Both the position numbers and the translations under genes were made by a program. 64,000 nt of DNA from Lunularia cruciata (lineage: Eukaryota > Streptophyta > Marchantiopsida > Lunulariales > Lunulariaceae). The DNA lies in assembly GCA_948567375.1 (NCBI GenBank), contig OX419755.1, positions 9,677,001 to 9,741,000 on the forward strand, read 5' to 3'. Below, piece by piece: positions 24,361-33,950 of the stretch (position 1 is the first letter of the stretch; each line of letters opens with the position of its first letter). The notes under the pieces are model-generated. The model had not been told where the DNA came from and made no database searches. It saw only the letters and a program-made list of their open reading frames with translations.

Positions 24361-26931
24361 ATGCCATGGATGGAGCAGTACAACCCAATGGTGGATTGGA
24401 GGAAGAAAGTAGTGAGAACCCACCAATGGTCAATCATTGGGGTTAATGAAAAATCACACAGGCAGAAACTGCCTCTATATGTCATAGGGACGACAACTGT
24501 CTGTAAGACCGATAGATGTTTTATGGGTCTAATAAGAGAAGTCCAGAGTGCACAACTCGCTGGACAAATTCTTGAGAAATTGAAGGATGTGGTGGATGAG
24601 TTTCAAGATATCTTTCCCGATGATCTACCCTCAAGATTACCACCTAAAAGGCGAGTAGATCACAAAATAGAGACACTCCCGGGGAAGACACCTCCTTGTA
24701 AGGGCCCATATCGCCTATCACCTCATGAGTTGGAGGAATGTAAGACTCAAATTGAGGAGATGCTACAGAAGGGGTTCATCCAACCTAGCATATCACTATA
24801 TGGGGCTCCTATCTTGTCTGTGATGAAGAAGGATGGTACAATGCGCATGTGCATTGATTATTGGGGTCTTAATCAACAAACAATGAAGAACAAATTCCCC
24901 TTACCTCGCATGGATGACCTGTTTGATCAACTCCATGGAGCGAGATACTTCACCAAACTGGACTTGCGGAGCGGTTACAATCAAATCCGAATTGCAGAGG
25001 AAGATGTGTACAAAACTGCCTTTCGAACCAGGTATGGCCACTTTGAGTATCTTGTGATGCCTTTTGGCCTCACCAATGCGCCTGCCACTTTCATGAGCTT
25101 AATGAATGACATATTTCGTCCATACTTGGATAAGTCTATTATCGTCTTCTTGGATGATATCTTAGTATATAGTAGCACAATGAAAGAACACAAACAACAT
25201 CTACAAGAGGTCCTCCAGATTCTAAGACAGAATCAGTTGTACGCCAAAATCTCAAAGTGTGAGTTTGGCAAGTCTGAAGTAGACTACTTAGGGCATAGAG
25301 TAAGTGCAGAGGGCATTCAAGTATTGATAGATAAAATAGAGGTCATTCAAAAATGGAGTGCCCCTGAAGATCAGACTCAACTTAAGAGCTTCTTGGGGTT
25401 GACGGGATTCTATCATAGATTTGTCAAGGACTTCTCCAAGGTTGCACAGCCTTTAACGGCACTACTTGGCAAGGGGAAGAAGTGGACATGGGGAACTGCA
25501 CAAGAGTTGGCCTTTCAAGAATTGAAGGCCGCCTTGCTACATGCACCAATCTTGAAGTGGTATGACCCAAAACGTCCAATCAAGTTGGCTATGGATGCAT
25601 CAGGTGTAGCAATAGGAGCAGTCCTACAACAAGAGTGGCATGACGGATGGCATCCAATTGCATATTTCTCTCAAAAGTTGTTACCGGCAGAGCGCAACTA
25701 CCACACCACAGAACGAGAAGAGTTGGCCATCGTTCAAGCAACCAAGCATTGGAAGCACTACCTGGGCAAGAAGGCATTTGTAGTAGAGACAAACCACAAA
25801 CCTCTAGTCTACCTCGAGACGCAGAAGGATCTATCTCGTCGCCAAATTTGGTGGGCAGAGTGGCGACAACGCTTCAACATGACAATCACCTACGTGGAAG
25901 GTAAGAAGCAACTTGCAGATGCATTCACCCGCATGCCAATGGCCAACAACTTGGCGGCAGAGGTTAAGATTAATCCTGAATTCTGGCAAGAGATTCTAGC
26001 TGCTACAAAAACTGATCCACAGATTGTAGAAGCGCAATTGTCCAAAGGTGTCACCAGCACCCAAGGACTCACCTTTCGAGAGGGCCAATTGTGGATCCCA
26101 AATGTCCCAGAATTACGCACCACCATTCTAGCGGAATGTCATGATTCGGCCATTGCAGCTCATGTCGGAGTGGACAAGACCTTGGAGGCAGTCAAGCGCC
26201 ATTACTATTGGCCCAAGATGAGCAACGACGTGATGGACTATGTGCGTAGCTGCCTACTTTGTCAACAGAACAAAGCTTCTAATCAAGCTCCTGGAGGGCT
26301 CCTTCAACCTCTTCCCACTCCTACCCAACGTTGGGAACAAGTGAGTATGGATCTCGTCTGTGAATTACCCAAGACCACCTCAGGGTTTGACTCCGTTGTG
26401 GTCTTTGTGGACCGGCTCAGCAAAATGATTCATGTACGTCCTACCACCAAGGAGGTGACCGCTCCACAACTAGCTCAACTATACTTAGATGCAGTCTTTG
26501 CTCACCATGGCTTGTCTCGAGTACTCATCACCGATAGAGGTACCCAATTCACCAGTTTGTTTTGGCAAACACTCTTTGGTTTCTTCAAAACCAAGTTGGC
26601 CATGTCTACAGCTTACCACCCACAAACAGATGGCCAAACAGAGCGGGCTAATCGCACGATTGAAGACATGTTACGCGGCTTCACCTTAGAAGAGCAAGAG
26701 AGGTGGGACACCCTACTACCGTTGGTGGAATTCGCTTACAACAATTCAGTGAATGCCTCCACCCAGGTCACTCTGTTCTTCCTCATGTATGGTGAGCATC
26801 TCTTCACACCTTCTAGCTTGATGAAGATCCGTCCAGTGACTACCAAGGTTGATGTAGTCAACACATTTGTTTCTAGAATCCAACAAGGTGTGGAGAGCGC
26901 CAAGCACAGGTTACAAATTGCACAAAATTGA
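24361..26931 (+). pseudogene. pol of gypsy A: RT, RNase H, integrase
   Basis: The 856-codon open stretch is missing only its C-terminal end. [15 protein letters not shown], then the catalytic FLDD (residues 263-266). RNase H: MDASG (D412) and LADAFTRMP, but the third carboxylate is Asn in ETNHKPLV (N478; Asp expected). Integrase: HHCC finger H594, H601, C631, C634, and DD35E triad D664, D725, E761, all kept. A TGA at 26,929 (CGA in phase) and a TAA about 57 bases on (CAA expected) cut off the GPY/chromodomain tail. Both stops are C-to-T changes. Confidence 0.93.
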
Positions 26932-27422
26932 CAAAAGCAGTATGCTGATGCACACCGTAGACACATGGAGTTCAATGTTGGGGATTAAGTGTGGCTATCG
27001 ACAACCAACCTTACATTAGTTGGATCTCGTAAGCTCAGACCTCATTTTATTGGGCCTTTCTCGATTCTTCGTTGCATCAGCACTGTGGCTTATCACCTTG
27101 AGCTACCACCACACATGAAGATCCATCCAGTGTTCCATGTCTCCCTATTACGCAGATATGCTCCCGATCAGGCCAAGGTACTTCCACACAGGACATTCGA
27201 CCTTGTCCGACAGTCATTGATGGCATAGAGGAATATGAAGTGGAGCGGATTCTCCAAAAGCGCATGCGTGGTACTTGCCATCTGCGGGTGGACTATCTAG
27301 TACAATGGAAAGGTTACCCCCTCTATGAAGCAACCTGGGAACCCGCTGCCAATTTGGCACATGCACCGGTGTTGGTGCAAGCATTTGAGCAACAATTGCA
27401 CAACGAGGACGTTGCGTCTTAA
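26932..27422 (+). pseudogene. integrase C-terminus and chromodomain of gypsy A
   Basis: Continues after the stop: [13 protein letters not shown] (GPF/Y-type module, ~27,030), [12 protein letters not shown] (27,120-27,160), then a frameshift near 27,225 and a chromodomain, DYLVQWKGYPLYEATWEP (27,290-27,345). Chromodomains tether integration to particular chromatin marks. Typical of chromoviruses. Confidence 0.85.
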
Positions 27423-27433
27423 AAGGAGGGAGG
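27421..27433 (+). other. polypurine tract of gypsy A
   Basis: AAAAGGAGGGAGG immediately upstream of the 3' LTR primes plus-strand DNA synthesis. It fixes the LTR start at about 27,436. Confidence 0.85.
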
Positions 27434-27435
27434 TC

Positions 27436-28241
27436 TATAATACCAAGGGTTAGCCATATGATCTAGATGTGAAATTCGGTTTGGTAACATCTACAATGAT
27501 GTTATACATGATGGTCAAAATAGATCAAATAGAAGTATCACCAAAAGAGTACTTCTACAAATAGGGCAGAAACCGAAATAGACTTGAGAACCTTAGAACC
27601 AATAGCTAGACATATGATTTAAAGGTGAGAATTGGTTTGGTAACATCTGGAAGGATGTTACACATGATGGACTAAACAGATCAGAAAGAGGTATCACCAA
27701 AAGGGGACTTCTACTAACAGAGTAGGAACCGAAATATGCCTGAAATCTTTGAAGGCAATTTCGGAGGCCTAAACGGATGAATTAGGCCTTGAAAATGTGT
27801 AGATTCCCCCCCCCAATGGATGAAAGGCTGGCCTCCCTTCCCCCCTAGTTTGTCTCGTCGAGAGCTTTCCAACGGTACCTTACTCATGTGATTCTGAGAT
27901 TCCTACAGGAAGATTCCCTAAAAGATTCCCTCCGGTCAAAGCTCGTTTGACCAACCAGATAGGACCAACCAGATAGGACCTAGACCAGACAGGTCACCCA
28001 TCCAAGTAAGTAATCCAAGGGTGGAGCTTGCTGACATGTCACCTATCTGTGTCCCTAATCCTATGGTGTAGCTTCCTTGGAGGAGATCCTCTTTGTCTAT
28101 ATAATAAAGAAAAGGTGCTCCCTTGGGGCATCGAATGTTGGAGTGTGCAATCTGTGTTTTCTCTCTTCTCTTGTCCTCGGAGTATTTCAATGAGTGTTCA
28201 AATCTGTGTTTTCTCTCTTCTCTTGTCCTCGGAGTATTACA
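27436..28241 (+). repeat. 3' LTR of gypsy A, with terminal duplication
   Basis: Matches the 5' LTR with scattered substitutions and starts TATAATACC (TG changed to TA). Two local duplications make it longer: AGATAGGACCAACC repeated near 27,955-27,972, and a ~50-bp repeat of the end (28,146-28,190 and 28,197-28,241, each with CTCTTCTCTTGTCCTCGGAG). Confidence 0.9.
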
Positions 28242-28620
28242 AATGGAATGATCAGAGAAATGAGGAATCCGAGTAAGAGATTTTGAGCTACCTATTGGGA
28301 GCTTGATTAGTTCTAATGGGATTGAAAGCTCGACCTATGCAAGTTTGCTTCACTTGCAAAGTATAATATCTAATTGGGGTTGTAGAATTTTGGTTGATTT
28401 TGGAAGTTCCTTGAATTGTATGTCTATGCAAGTTGCAAAGGAATTGAGTATTCTTATCAAGCCAGTAATTGGAAGTAGATTAATGATGGTGGATGGTAGA
28501 AAGGGTTTTGCACTCCGTACACTGCATCCTATTACCTTCAAAATTGGGAAGGACTATTTGGAGTATATGGGACCCAACAACAAATTCAAATATAACACTA
28601 AAGTAGGAATTTCCGATTAG
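28242..28620 (+). pseudogene. retropepsin of gypsy B
   Basis: Resumes B after element A. ILVDFGSSLNCMSMQVAKEL is the protease core (D-F-G-S-S; Phe in place of Ser/Thr), preceded by an N-terminal strand and followed by GRKGFALRTLHPITFKIG. It ends in TAG at 28,618-28,620. It is the natural continuation of the B gag at 21,561. Confidence 0.8.
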
Positions 28621-28654
28621 GTTATCAGGCACTTCTAAGTGAGACACATAAGAT

Positions 28655-28860
28655 GTCAATCCCATGATGGGAAGTTCAAGAAGGTAGCCATAGAGCAAGC
28701 CTTGAAGGGAGATGAGTCCCAAGATAGTAAGTTTACCAAGAAAACAACCATGGAGTAAGCTTTGAAGAAAGATGAGTCCTTAGATGAGAAGTTTGTTAGT
28801 GAAGTAGCCTTAGAGCAAACTTTGGAAAAAGATAAGTCTATTTCCATGGTATGGATCAAG
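28655..28860 (+). repeat. three imperfect 24-codon repeats between protease and RT of B
   Basis: In one frame three units follow each other, built on KF-x(5)-E-Q-A-L-K-x-D-E-S: EQALKGDESQDSKF, a second unit with a TAA for Gln, and EQTLEKDKS. At DNA level GATGAGTCC...AAGTTT recurs at ~72-bp spacing. The segment is charged and probably linker. Confidence 0.75.
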
Positions 28861-28864
28861 TCTA

Positions 28865-29258
28865 TTGCACAAGGACAATCTGAGGAGGGCCAAGAGCCTT
28901 GAGCCTCATCAAGTAATGGTTGATCAGATAGTTCAAGAATTTGTAGACGTCTTTCTAGATGATTTGCCGAAGAGATTACCCTCTGATCATGGTATACCCT
29001 TCAAGGTTGAGTTATTGCTAGGGAGTACTCCAATGACTAGACAAATCTATTGGCTCTGACCAAAGGATTTGGAGGAGTTGCAAATAACACTTATAGAGTT
29101 GTTGGAGAAGGACTTCATATGACATAGTACCTCTCCTTGGGGAGCACCGGTACTATTCATTCCAAATAAGGATAGAGTACTTCATTTTTATATTGATTAT
29201 TCATGGGCTCAATAAGCAAACAATGAAGATGCATATCCCTTGCCTTGGATCAATGACT
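28865..29258 (+). pseudogene. reverse transcriptase of gypsy B, N-terminal part
   Basis: IVQEFVDVFLDDLPKRLPSD, then a block with HSTSPWGAPVLF (one base off frame) and the LNKQTMK-equivalent, broken by several stops. It ends inside the INDLL motif, where the solo LTR at 29,264 is inserted. Confidence 0.82.
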
Positions 29259-29263
29259 TGCTT

Positions 29264-29700
29264 TGTAACAATATGGAGTTTAGCGACGAAGTGAGTCGAG
29301 CTTATGAAGTAGATAATAAGACAAAATAGCCTAGAATATTCTAGAAGCATCTAAGAAGCTTCTTGGGAAGCTTCCTAACTCGTTAACTTGCGCCCTAAGC
29401 AGGTAGCTTCTGGAAGGAAGCTTCTAGAAGGAAGCTTCTAGAAGCTTCTAACTAGCTTAGCTTGCATGCCAAGTAGGCGGCTTCTAGAAGGAAGCTTCTT
29501 GAGAAGCTTCCTAGTTAACTTGGCTTGCACTCCAAGAAAGCGGCTCAAGGGAGCTTCTTGAGAGGCTTCAAGGGACTTGTATGCTACCCATAAATACCAA
29601 GGCCAAAGCTCATGCTAGGCATTCGGAGTTTTCCCTCATTCAAGTGTCCCAATGTGAATTTCCATTCTCCTATTTCTCTCCTCGGTTTCGGTCTTTTACA
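29264..29700 (+). mobile_element. solo LTR of the B family inserted in B's RT
   Basis: A 437-bp LTR, TGTAACAATATGG to TCTTTTACA, flanked by a perfect TGCTT duplication (29,259-29,263 and 29,701-29,705). It lacks the 5' tandem duplication of B's own LTRs and keeps dense GAAGCTTC/TTCTAGAA arrays (29,338-29,511), including a perfect nTTCnnGAAnnTTCn at 29,435-29,449. TATA-like CATAAATACC lies near 29,587. Formed by LTR-LTR recombination of a full insertion. Confidence 0.93.
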
Positions 29701-29705
29701 TGCTT

Positions 29706-30740
29706 GATCATTTGAGTGGAGCATGATACTTTTCTAAGTTGGATCTTCATAGCGACTATTGGCAAATCCCCATTGATAAGGAGGATGTGCAAAAGACTGC
29801 TTTTCATATAAGGTATGGGCATTTTGAGTGGAGAGTTTTACCTTTTGGACTCACTTATGCTCCAATAGTCTTTATGGATCAGATGCATTGGGTGTTGGAT
29901 GGACCATTAGATTAGTACGTGGTGATATTCTTGGATGATATCTTAATCTATAACAAGATAGAGTTAGAACACATGAATCATATGCAAGAAGTCTTAAGAC
30001 AACTACGACAATGGAAATTTTGTTGCAAGAAGTCAAAGTGTGCCTTTTGGCAAAAGGAAGTTACCTTCTTGGGTCACAATATCTCATCAGAGAGGATCAA
30101 GATGGAAGAGGAGAAAATCAAGGCCATTACTAATTGGCCTACTCCAAAAGATGCTACAAAAGTACCGACATTTAATGGATTGGCCAATTTTTACCAACTG
30201 TTCATCTACTATTATTCTCATGTGGTTGCACCATTGACTGATCTCTTGGGAAGAACTCAAGCTTCCAATGGACCACCAAGCATAAAGAAGCATTCCAAAA
30301 GTTGAAACATATGGTGTCTTCAAGACCCATTCTTCAACCATATGATCCTCAACTACCTTGTGTGGTTAATTTTGATGCTTCCAAATTTGCAATTGGAGCC
30401 GTGTTGCAATAAGAATTTCTAGATAGACTACATCCCATTGCCTTTATGTCTTGTCAATTAAGTACGGCTGAAAGAAATTACTCTGCTTGAGATGAAGAAC
30501 AACTTGCAATGGTATATGCCACCAAGATATGGGGACATTATCTCTTGGGGAAACAAGTGATCATACAAATTGATCACAAACCATTGTTGCAAACCTTACA
30601 CTTGGAACACACAAAGAGTCAACATTATCGATGGGAGGAGCAACTCAAATTTTTTGACATCAAACTTGAGTACAAACCAGGTTGGTTCCATGTCATCCTT
30701 GATGCTCTATCACAAAGACTTGATTTGAAGTCTCTTCCTC
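29706..30740 (+). pseudogene. reverse transcriptase (C-terminal) and RNase H of gypsy B
   Basis: After the solo LTR, RT continues: DLHSDYWQIPIDKEDVQKTA, PFGLTYAP, catalytic FLDDILIYNK (29,929-29,958), FWQKEVTFLGHNIS. RNase H: NFDASKFAIGAVLQ (30,367-30,409), an ERNYSA block, QIDHKPLLQTLHLEHTKSQH, and DALSQRLD. Stops at about 29,914, 30,305, 30,411 and 30,489 break it. The catalytic Asp residues that can be seen are kept. Confidence 0.88.
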
Positions 30741-30759
30741 TCATCATGATGGCAATTAC

Positions 30760-31980
30760 AATAGTGTCAATTGATTCCAAGGTCCAAAATGAGTTTAGAT
30801 CAGCTCTACAACAAGATCCCTTTTTCCAAATGGTACATGGTCGTCTTACGGCATGTGACAAGGAGTACAATACCTTCTCTTTCAAAGAAGGCCTTCTATT
30901 CCATGAGAATTGGATCTATGTTCCAACCAAAGGTGATCTTCAAATTGTGCACCTTCAAGAAGCCCATGATTTACCAATAATTGGTCACATGGGTACCCTC
31001 CAATGCTAATGGTGGTGGCCCAACATAGCACAAGATGTTCAAGTGTTTATCTGATTGTGTGAGAGTTGCAAATACAACAAGACTAATAACCAGAAACCGA
31101 GTGGACTCCTTCAACCACTCCCTATTCTATGATCTACTTGTTGGGAACTTATGAGCTTAGATTTCATCACCTCCTTGCCTAAGACAAAGCAAGGTCACAT
31201 AGCAATTGTGCTATTTGTGGATAAGCTTAATAAGAAAATCCATTTGGCACCAACGGTTGATATTGTGGATGCTCTAACCTTGGCACAAAATCTATTTTGA
31301 CCATGTATTCAAGCATCATGAGATATCGTGTGTACTTGTCTTTGATAGTGATCCTTGATTCATTGGAAACTTTTGGCAAGTACTCTTCCAGATACTCGGC
31401 ACCAAACTTGCTTTGTCCACGGCCTATCATCCTTAAACTAATGGACAAACTTAATGTGAAAATTGCACCTTGGAAGATATGCTTTGTGCCTTTGTCAACA
31501 TTCACCATACCAATTGGGATGAATGTCTTGCAGTTGCGGAGTTTGCATACAACAATTCTAAACAAGCAAGCACTGGATTCTTTCATTTCTTTTTCAATTT
31601 TGGCTAAGACCCACTTGTTCCAAATTTCCTTCTTGTTACTCCATCTCATGTCTCTCATACTTCCACCTTCTTGATTACCATCTCCTAATCCCTCCAACAA
31701 GCCAAATCTCATCTCCTTATTGCTCAAAATTGGTAGAAACAATATGCGGATCACCATCATTGTGATCTCAGCTTTCAAGTTGGTGATAAGGTCATGCTCT
31801 CATCCAATAATGTCCCTCTCCCATTTAATAACCAAGTTCATAAACTTGCCCCTAATTGGATAAGACCCTTTGATGTCACCCAAATTATCTCTCCTCTTGC
31901 TTATCGACTTGCCTTGCCTTGCCTTGCCATATGCGCATCCATCATGTCTTTCATATTTCCAAGTTGAAACCATTTGTTTC
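30760..31980 (+). pseudogene. integrase of gypsy B
   Basis: HHCC finger remnants (HDLPIIGHMGTLQ and CESCKYN, 30,960-31,075), then core blocks SLDFITSLPKTKQGHI (first catalytic Asp, ~31,155-31,205), LSTAYHP (31,412-31,432) and EFAYNNSKQAST (31,540-31,572). The second Asp block near 31,340 is badly eroded, and several stops are present. A basic tail with LAPNWIRPFDVTQII follows (31,845-31,892). Confidence 0.82.
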
Positions 31981-32019
31981 TAACCCATCTTCTTTTTTCC
32001 TCTTGAATCCAACCTCCTC

Positions 32020-32210
32020 CTCCTCATGTCCCTATCAATGATCATGAAGAGTATGAAGTTGATTGTATACTTGCATTGTCGTCACATCCAATGTGGCCAT
32101 CGACAACATATAGAGTGTAAGGTCCTTTGGAAGGGCTATCCTCTTCATGATGCCACATGGGAACCTCTTTCTTATCTCCAGAATGCACAATTGGCCATCC
32201 AGGAGTTTGA
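32020..32210 (+). pseudogene. chromodomain of gypsy B
   Basis: CKVLWKGYPLHDATWEPLSY (32,119-32,178), preceded by EEYEVD in another frame, gives the conserved V-x-W-x-G-Y...TWEP core. It marks B as a chromovirus like A. Confidence 0.83.
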
Positions 32211-32246
32211 AACTTCATTAGCAATGAGAACATCACCAACTAGTGG

Positions 32247-32719
32247 TGTTAACAATATGGAGTTTAGTGACAAAGTTAGTCAAGGTTAACAAAGTAGTAA
32301 TATGTAACAATATGGAGTTTAGTGATGAAGTTAGTCAAGGTTAACAAAGTAGTGAATAGGCTAAATTAACCTAGAATATTCTAAAATTATCTAGTAAGCT
32401 TCTTGGGAAGCTTCTCACTAGCCTAGCTTGCATCCCAAGTAGGTAATTTTTAGAAAGAAACTTTTGCAAGCTTCCAACCAGCTTAGCTTGCATGCCAAGT
32501 AGGCAGTTTCAAGAAGGAAGCTTATTAAGAAAATTCTCAGTTAACTTGGCTTGCACTCAAGAAAATGGCTCAAGTTAGCTTCTTGAGAAGCTTCTCAAGT
32601 GCCTTGTATGCTCCTTATAAATACAAGAGCCAAAGCTCATGCTAAGCATTTAAAGTTTACCCACATTCAAGTGTCCCAATGTGATCTTCCATTTCTCTCC
32701 TCAATCTTGGACTTTTACA
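32247..32719 (+). repeat. 3' LTR of gypsy B
   Basis: A 473-bp partner of 20,045-20,519 with the same 5' tandem duplication. Many substitutions have degraded the TTC/GAA array (CTTTTGCAAGCTTCC in place of CTTCTAGAAGCTTCC). It ends CTTTTACA, followed by AATTG and resumed copia sequence. Confidence 0.92.
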
Positions 32720-32724
32720 AATTG

Positions 32725-33540
32725 TTTAAATATAGAAAAGACCTCTAATTTTTGCTTCATAGTGTAGATCCATAGTCTTCTAGAGTAATCATCAACCAAA
32801 GATACAAAATATAATGCTCTAGATTTTGAAGCTCCGGGTGTAGTGCCCCAAACATCAGAATGCACAAAATCTAAAATTCCCTTTGTGCAATGAACTCATG
32901 TGGAAAAGCTTACCCTCTATTGCTTTCCTATTACACAATTCTCACAGAGTTTTAACTTCCAACTTTTAAGGCCCTTTAGAAGTTTTGCTTGGACAATTCA
33001 CTTTAGACCACTTTCACTCATATGACCAAACACCGGTGCCATAATTGAGTAAGATGTTTGGGATCTTCATTTTCAGATTTAGCACTTGCCACTCCTCTAG
33101 TAATTGTCTCTCCAACAAGCTCATAAAGATTTACTATCTTCTTGCTCTTCATTACAACCAATGCTCCTTTTGATACCTTGAGTGTTCTAGTTTTTGCTAC
33201 CCACCTCCAACCATTTGAGTCCAAAGTGCCTAGTGATATCAAATCCTTCCTTAACTCAGGAACATGCCTCACATCAGCAAGGGTCCTCACAATACTATCA
33301 AACATCTTAATGCATATTGTATCAATGTCAATAGTTTTACAAGCCATGTTGTTCTCCATTATTACAGATTCTCCATTGAATGGTTTATACTCATGAAACC
33401 ACTCCTTATTTGGACACATATGGTAAGAGTAACCTTAGTCCAATATCCATGACTCCTCAAATTGATCTTTGTCTTGGGTAACACATAGAGCAACATCCAC
33501 AACACCAGATGACTCAACAATACTTGCTTGATCTGAAAGT
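32725..33540 (-). pseudogene. copia C protease/pre-integrase and integrase N-terminus
   Basis: Reverse strand: ESWILDYGYSYHMCPNKEWF near 33,470-33,400 (protease and adjacent region; D-Y-G for D-S-G), GLVHRDV-type integrase zinc region eroded near 33,060-32,940, then a WGTTPGASKSRALYFVSLVD block (32,870-32,790) with the first catalytic Asp. It joins 20,039 when B is removed. Confidence 0.82.
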
Positions 33541-33618
33541 TTACTTTTATAGTGATAAAAGTTTCTGATAAGATAAAGTATCTGAATAAGTAAAGTAACT
33601 GAAAGATAACTTTCAGAT

Positions 33619-33950
33619 GGTTTCTGTGGCTTCAGTGAGTACTTGATCAAGCTCGATTCAAGTGCAGATGAAGAACTAGGATACTCTTGCTCGACATGAT
33701 CGCTCCTCGGCTGTCCTTCTTTCCAGCAATTTTGTAAAGAATTATGATTAAAATTCGCTATTAAGGGAGTTTACAAATAGTTTGGAGTTTACAAATAGTT
33801 TGTATCTTAAACAGTTGAAGAGGAGGAGGTGGAAAATTCCTTGTATCTTAAACAGTTTCCGAGGAGCGATCATGTCGAGCAAGAGTATCCTAGTTCTTCA
33901 TCTGCACTTGAATCGAGCTTGATCAAGTACTCACTGAAGCCACAGAAACC
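33619..33950. repeat. perfect 92-bp inverted repeat
   Basis: Bases 33,619-33,710 and 33,859-33,950 are exact reverse complements (92 of 92 by eye), with a 148-bp loop that holds its own direct repeats (GTATCTTAAACAGTT twice; GGAGTTTACAAATAGTTTG twice). Both arms can be read as SDHVEQEYPSSSSALESSLI. The left arm abuts the truncated copia 5' end. Confidence 0.93.

Larger units (their letters stand above)
21567..28241 (+). mobile_element. Ty3/gypsy chromovirus A, near complete, nested in B
   Basis: LTR (21,567-22,306), primer site, gag, zinc knuckle, protease, RT, RNase H, integrase, chromodomain, polypurine tract, LTR (27,436-28,241). A perfect target duplication AATGG lies at 21,562-21,566 and 28,242-28,246. 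LTRs differ by roughly 5% by hand count. It is the youngest large insertion in the 17-33 kb nest. It belongs to the same family as the reverse copy D at 1-3,587. Pol is almost intact but gag is broken. Confidence 0.95.
20045..32719 (+). mobile_element. Ty3/gypsy chromovirus B, host of nested element A and a solo LTR
   Basis: 5' LTR 20,045-20,519, primer site TGGTATCAAAG at 20,521, gag remnant to 21,566, then (after inserted element A) protease, RT, RNase H, integrase and chromodomain, and 3' LTR 32,247-32,719. Both LTRs share an internal ~55-bp tandem duplication at their start that the solo LTR in the same family lacks, which pairs them. About 17 mismatches in ~124 hand-aligned bases suggest an old insertion. 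It is flanked by CATTG/AATTG. Confidence 0.92.
17448..33540 (-). mobile_element. Ty1/copia retrotransposon C, split by nested gypsy element B
   Basis: Reverse-strand copia element. Left part (17,448-20,044): 3' LTR, RNase H, RT and C-terminal integrase. Right part (32,725-33,540): N-terminal integrase and protease/gag-pre-integrase. The two parts join in integrase once element B (20,045-32,719) is removed. A 5-bp duplication flanks B, CATTG at 20,040-20,044 and AATTG at 32,720-32,724 (one later substitution). Gag and the 5' LTR are not seen beyond about 33,540, so the 5' end is lost. Confidence 0.9.

Noticed and set aside
31227-31778. 183-codon reverse frame
   Set aside because: It is antisense to the eroded integrase of gypsy B.
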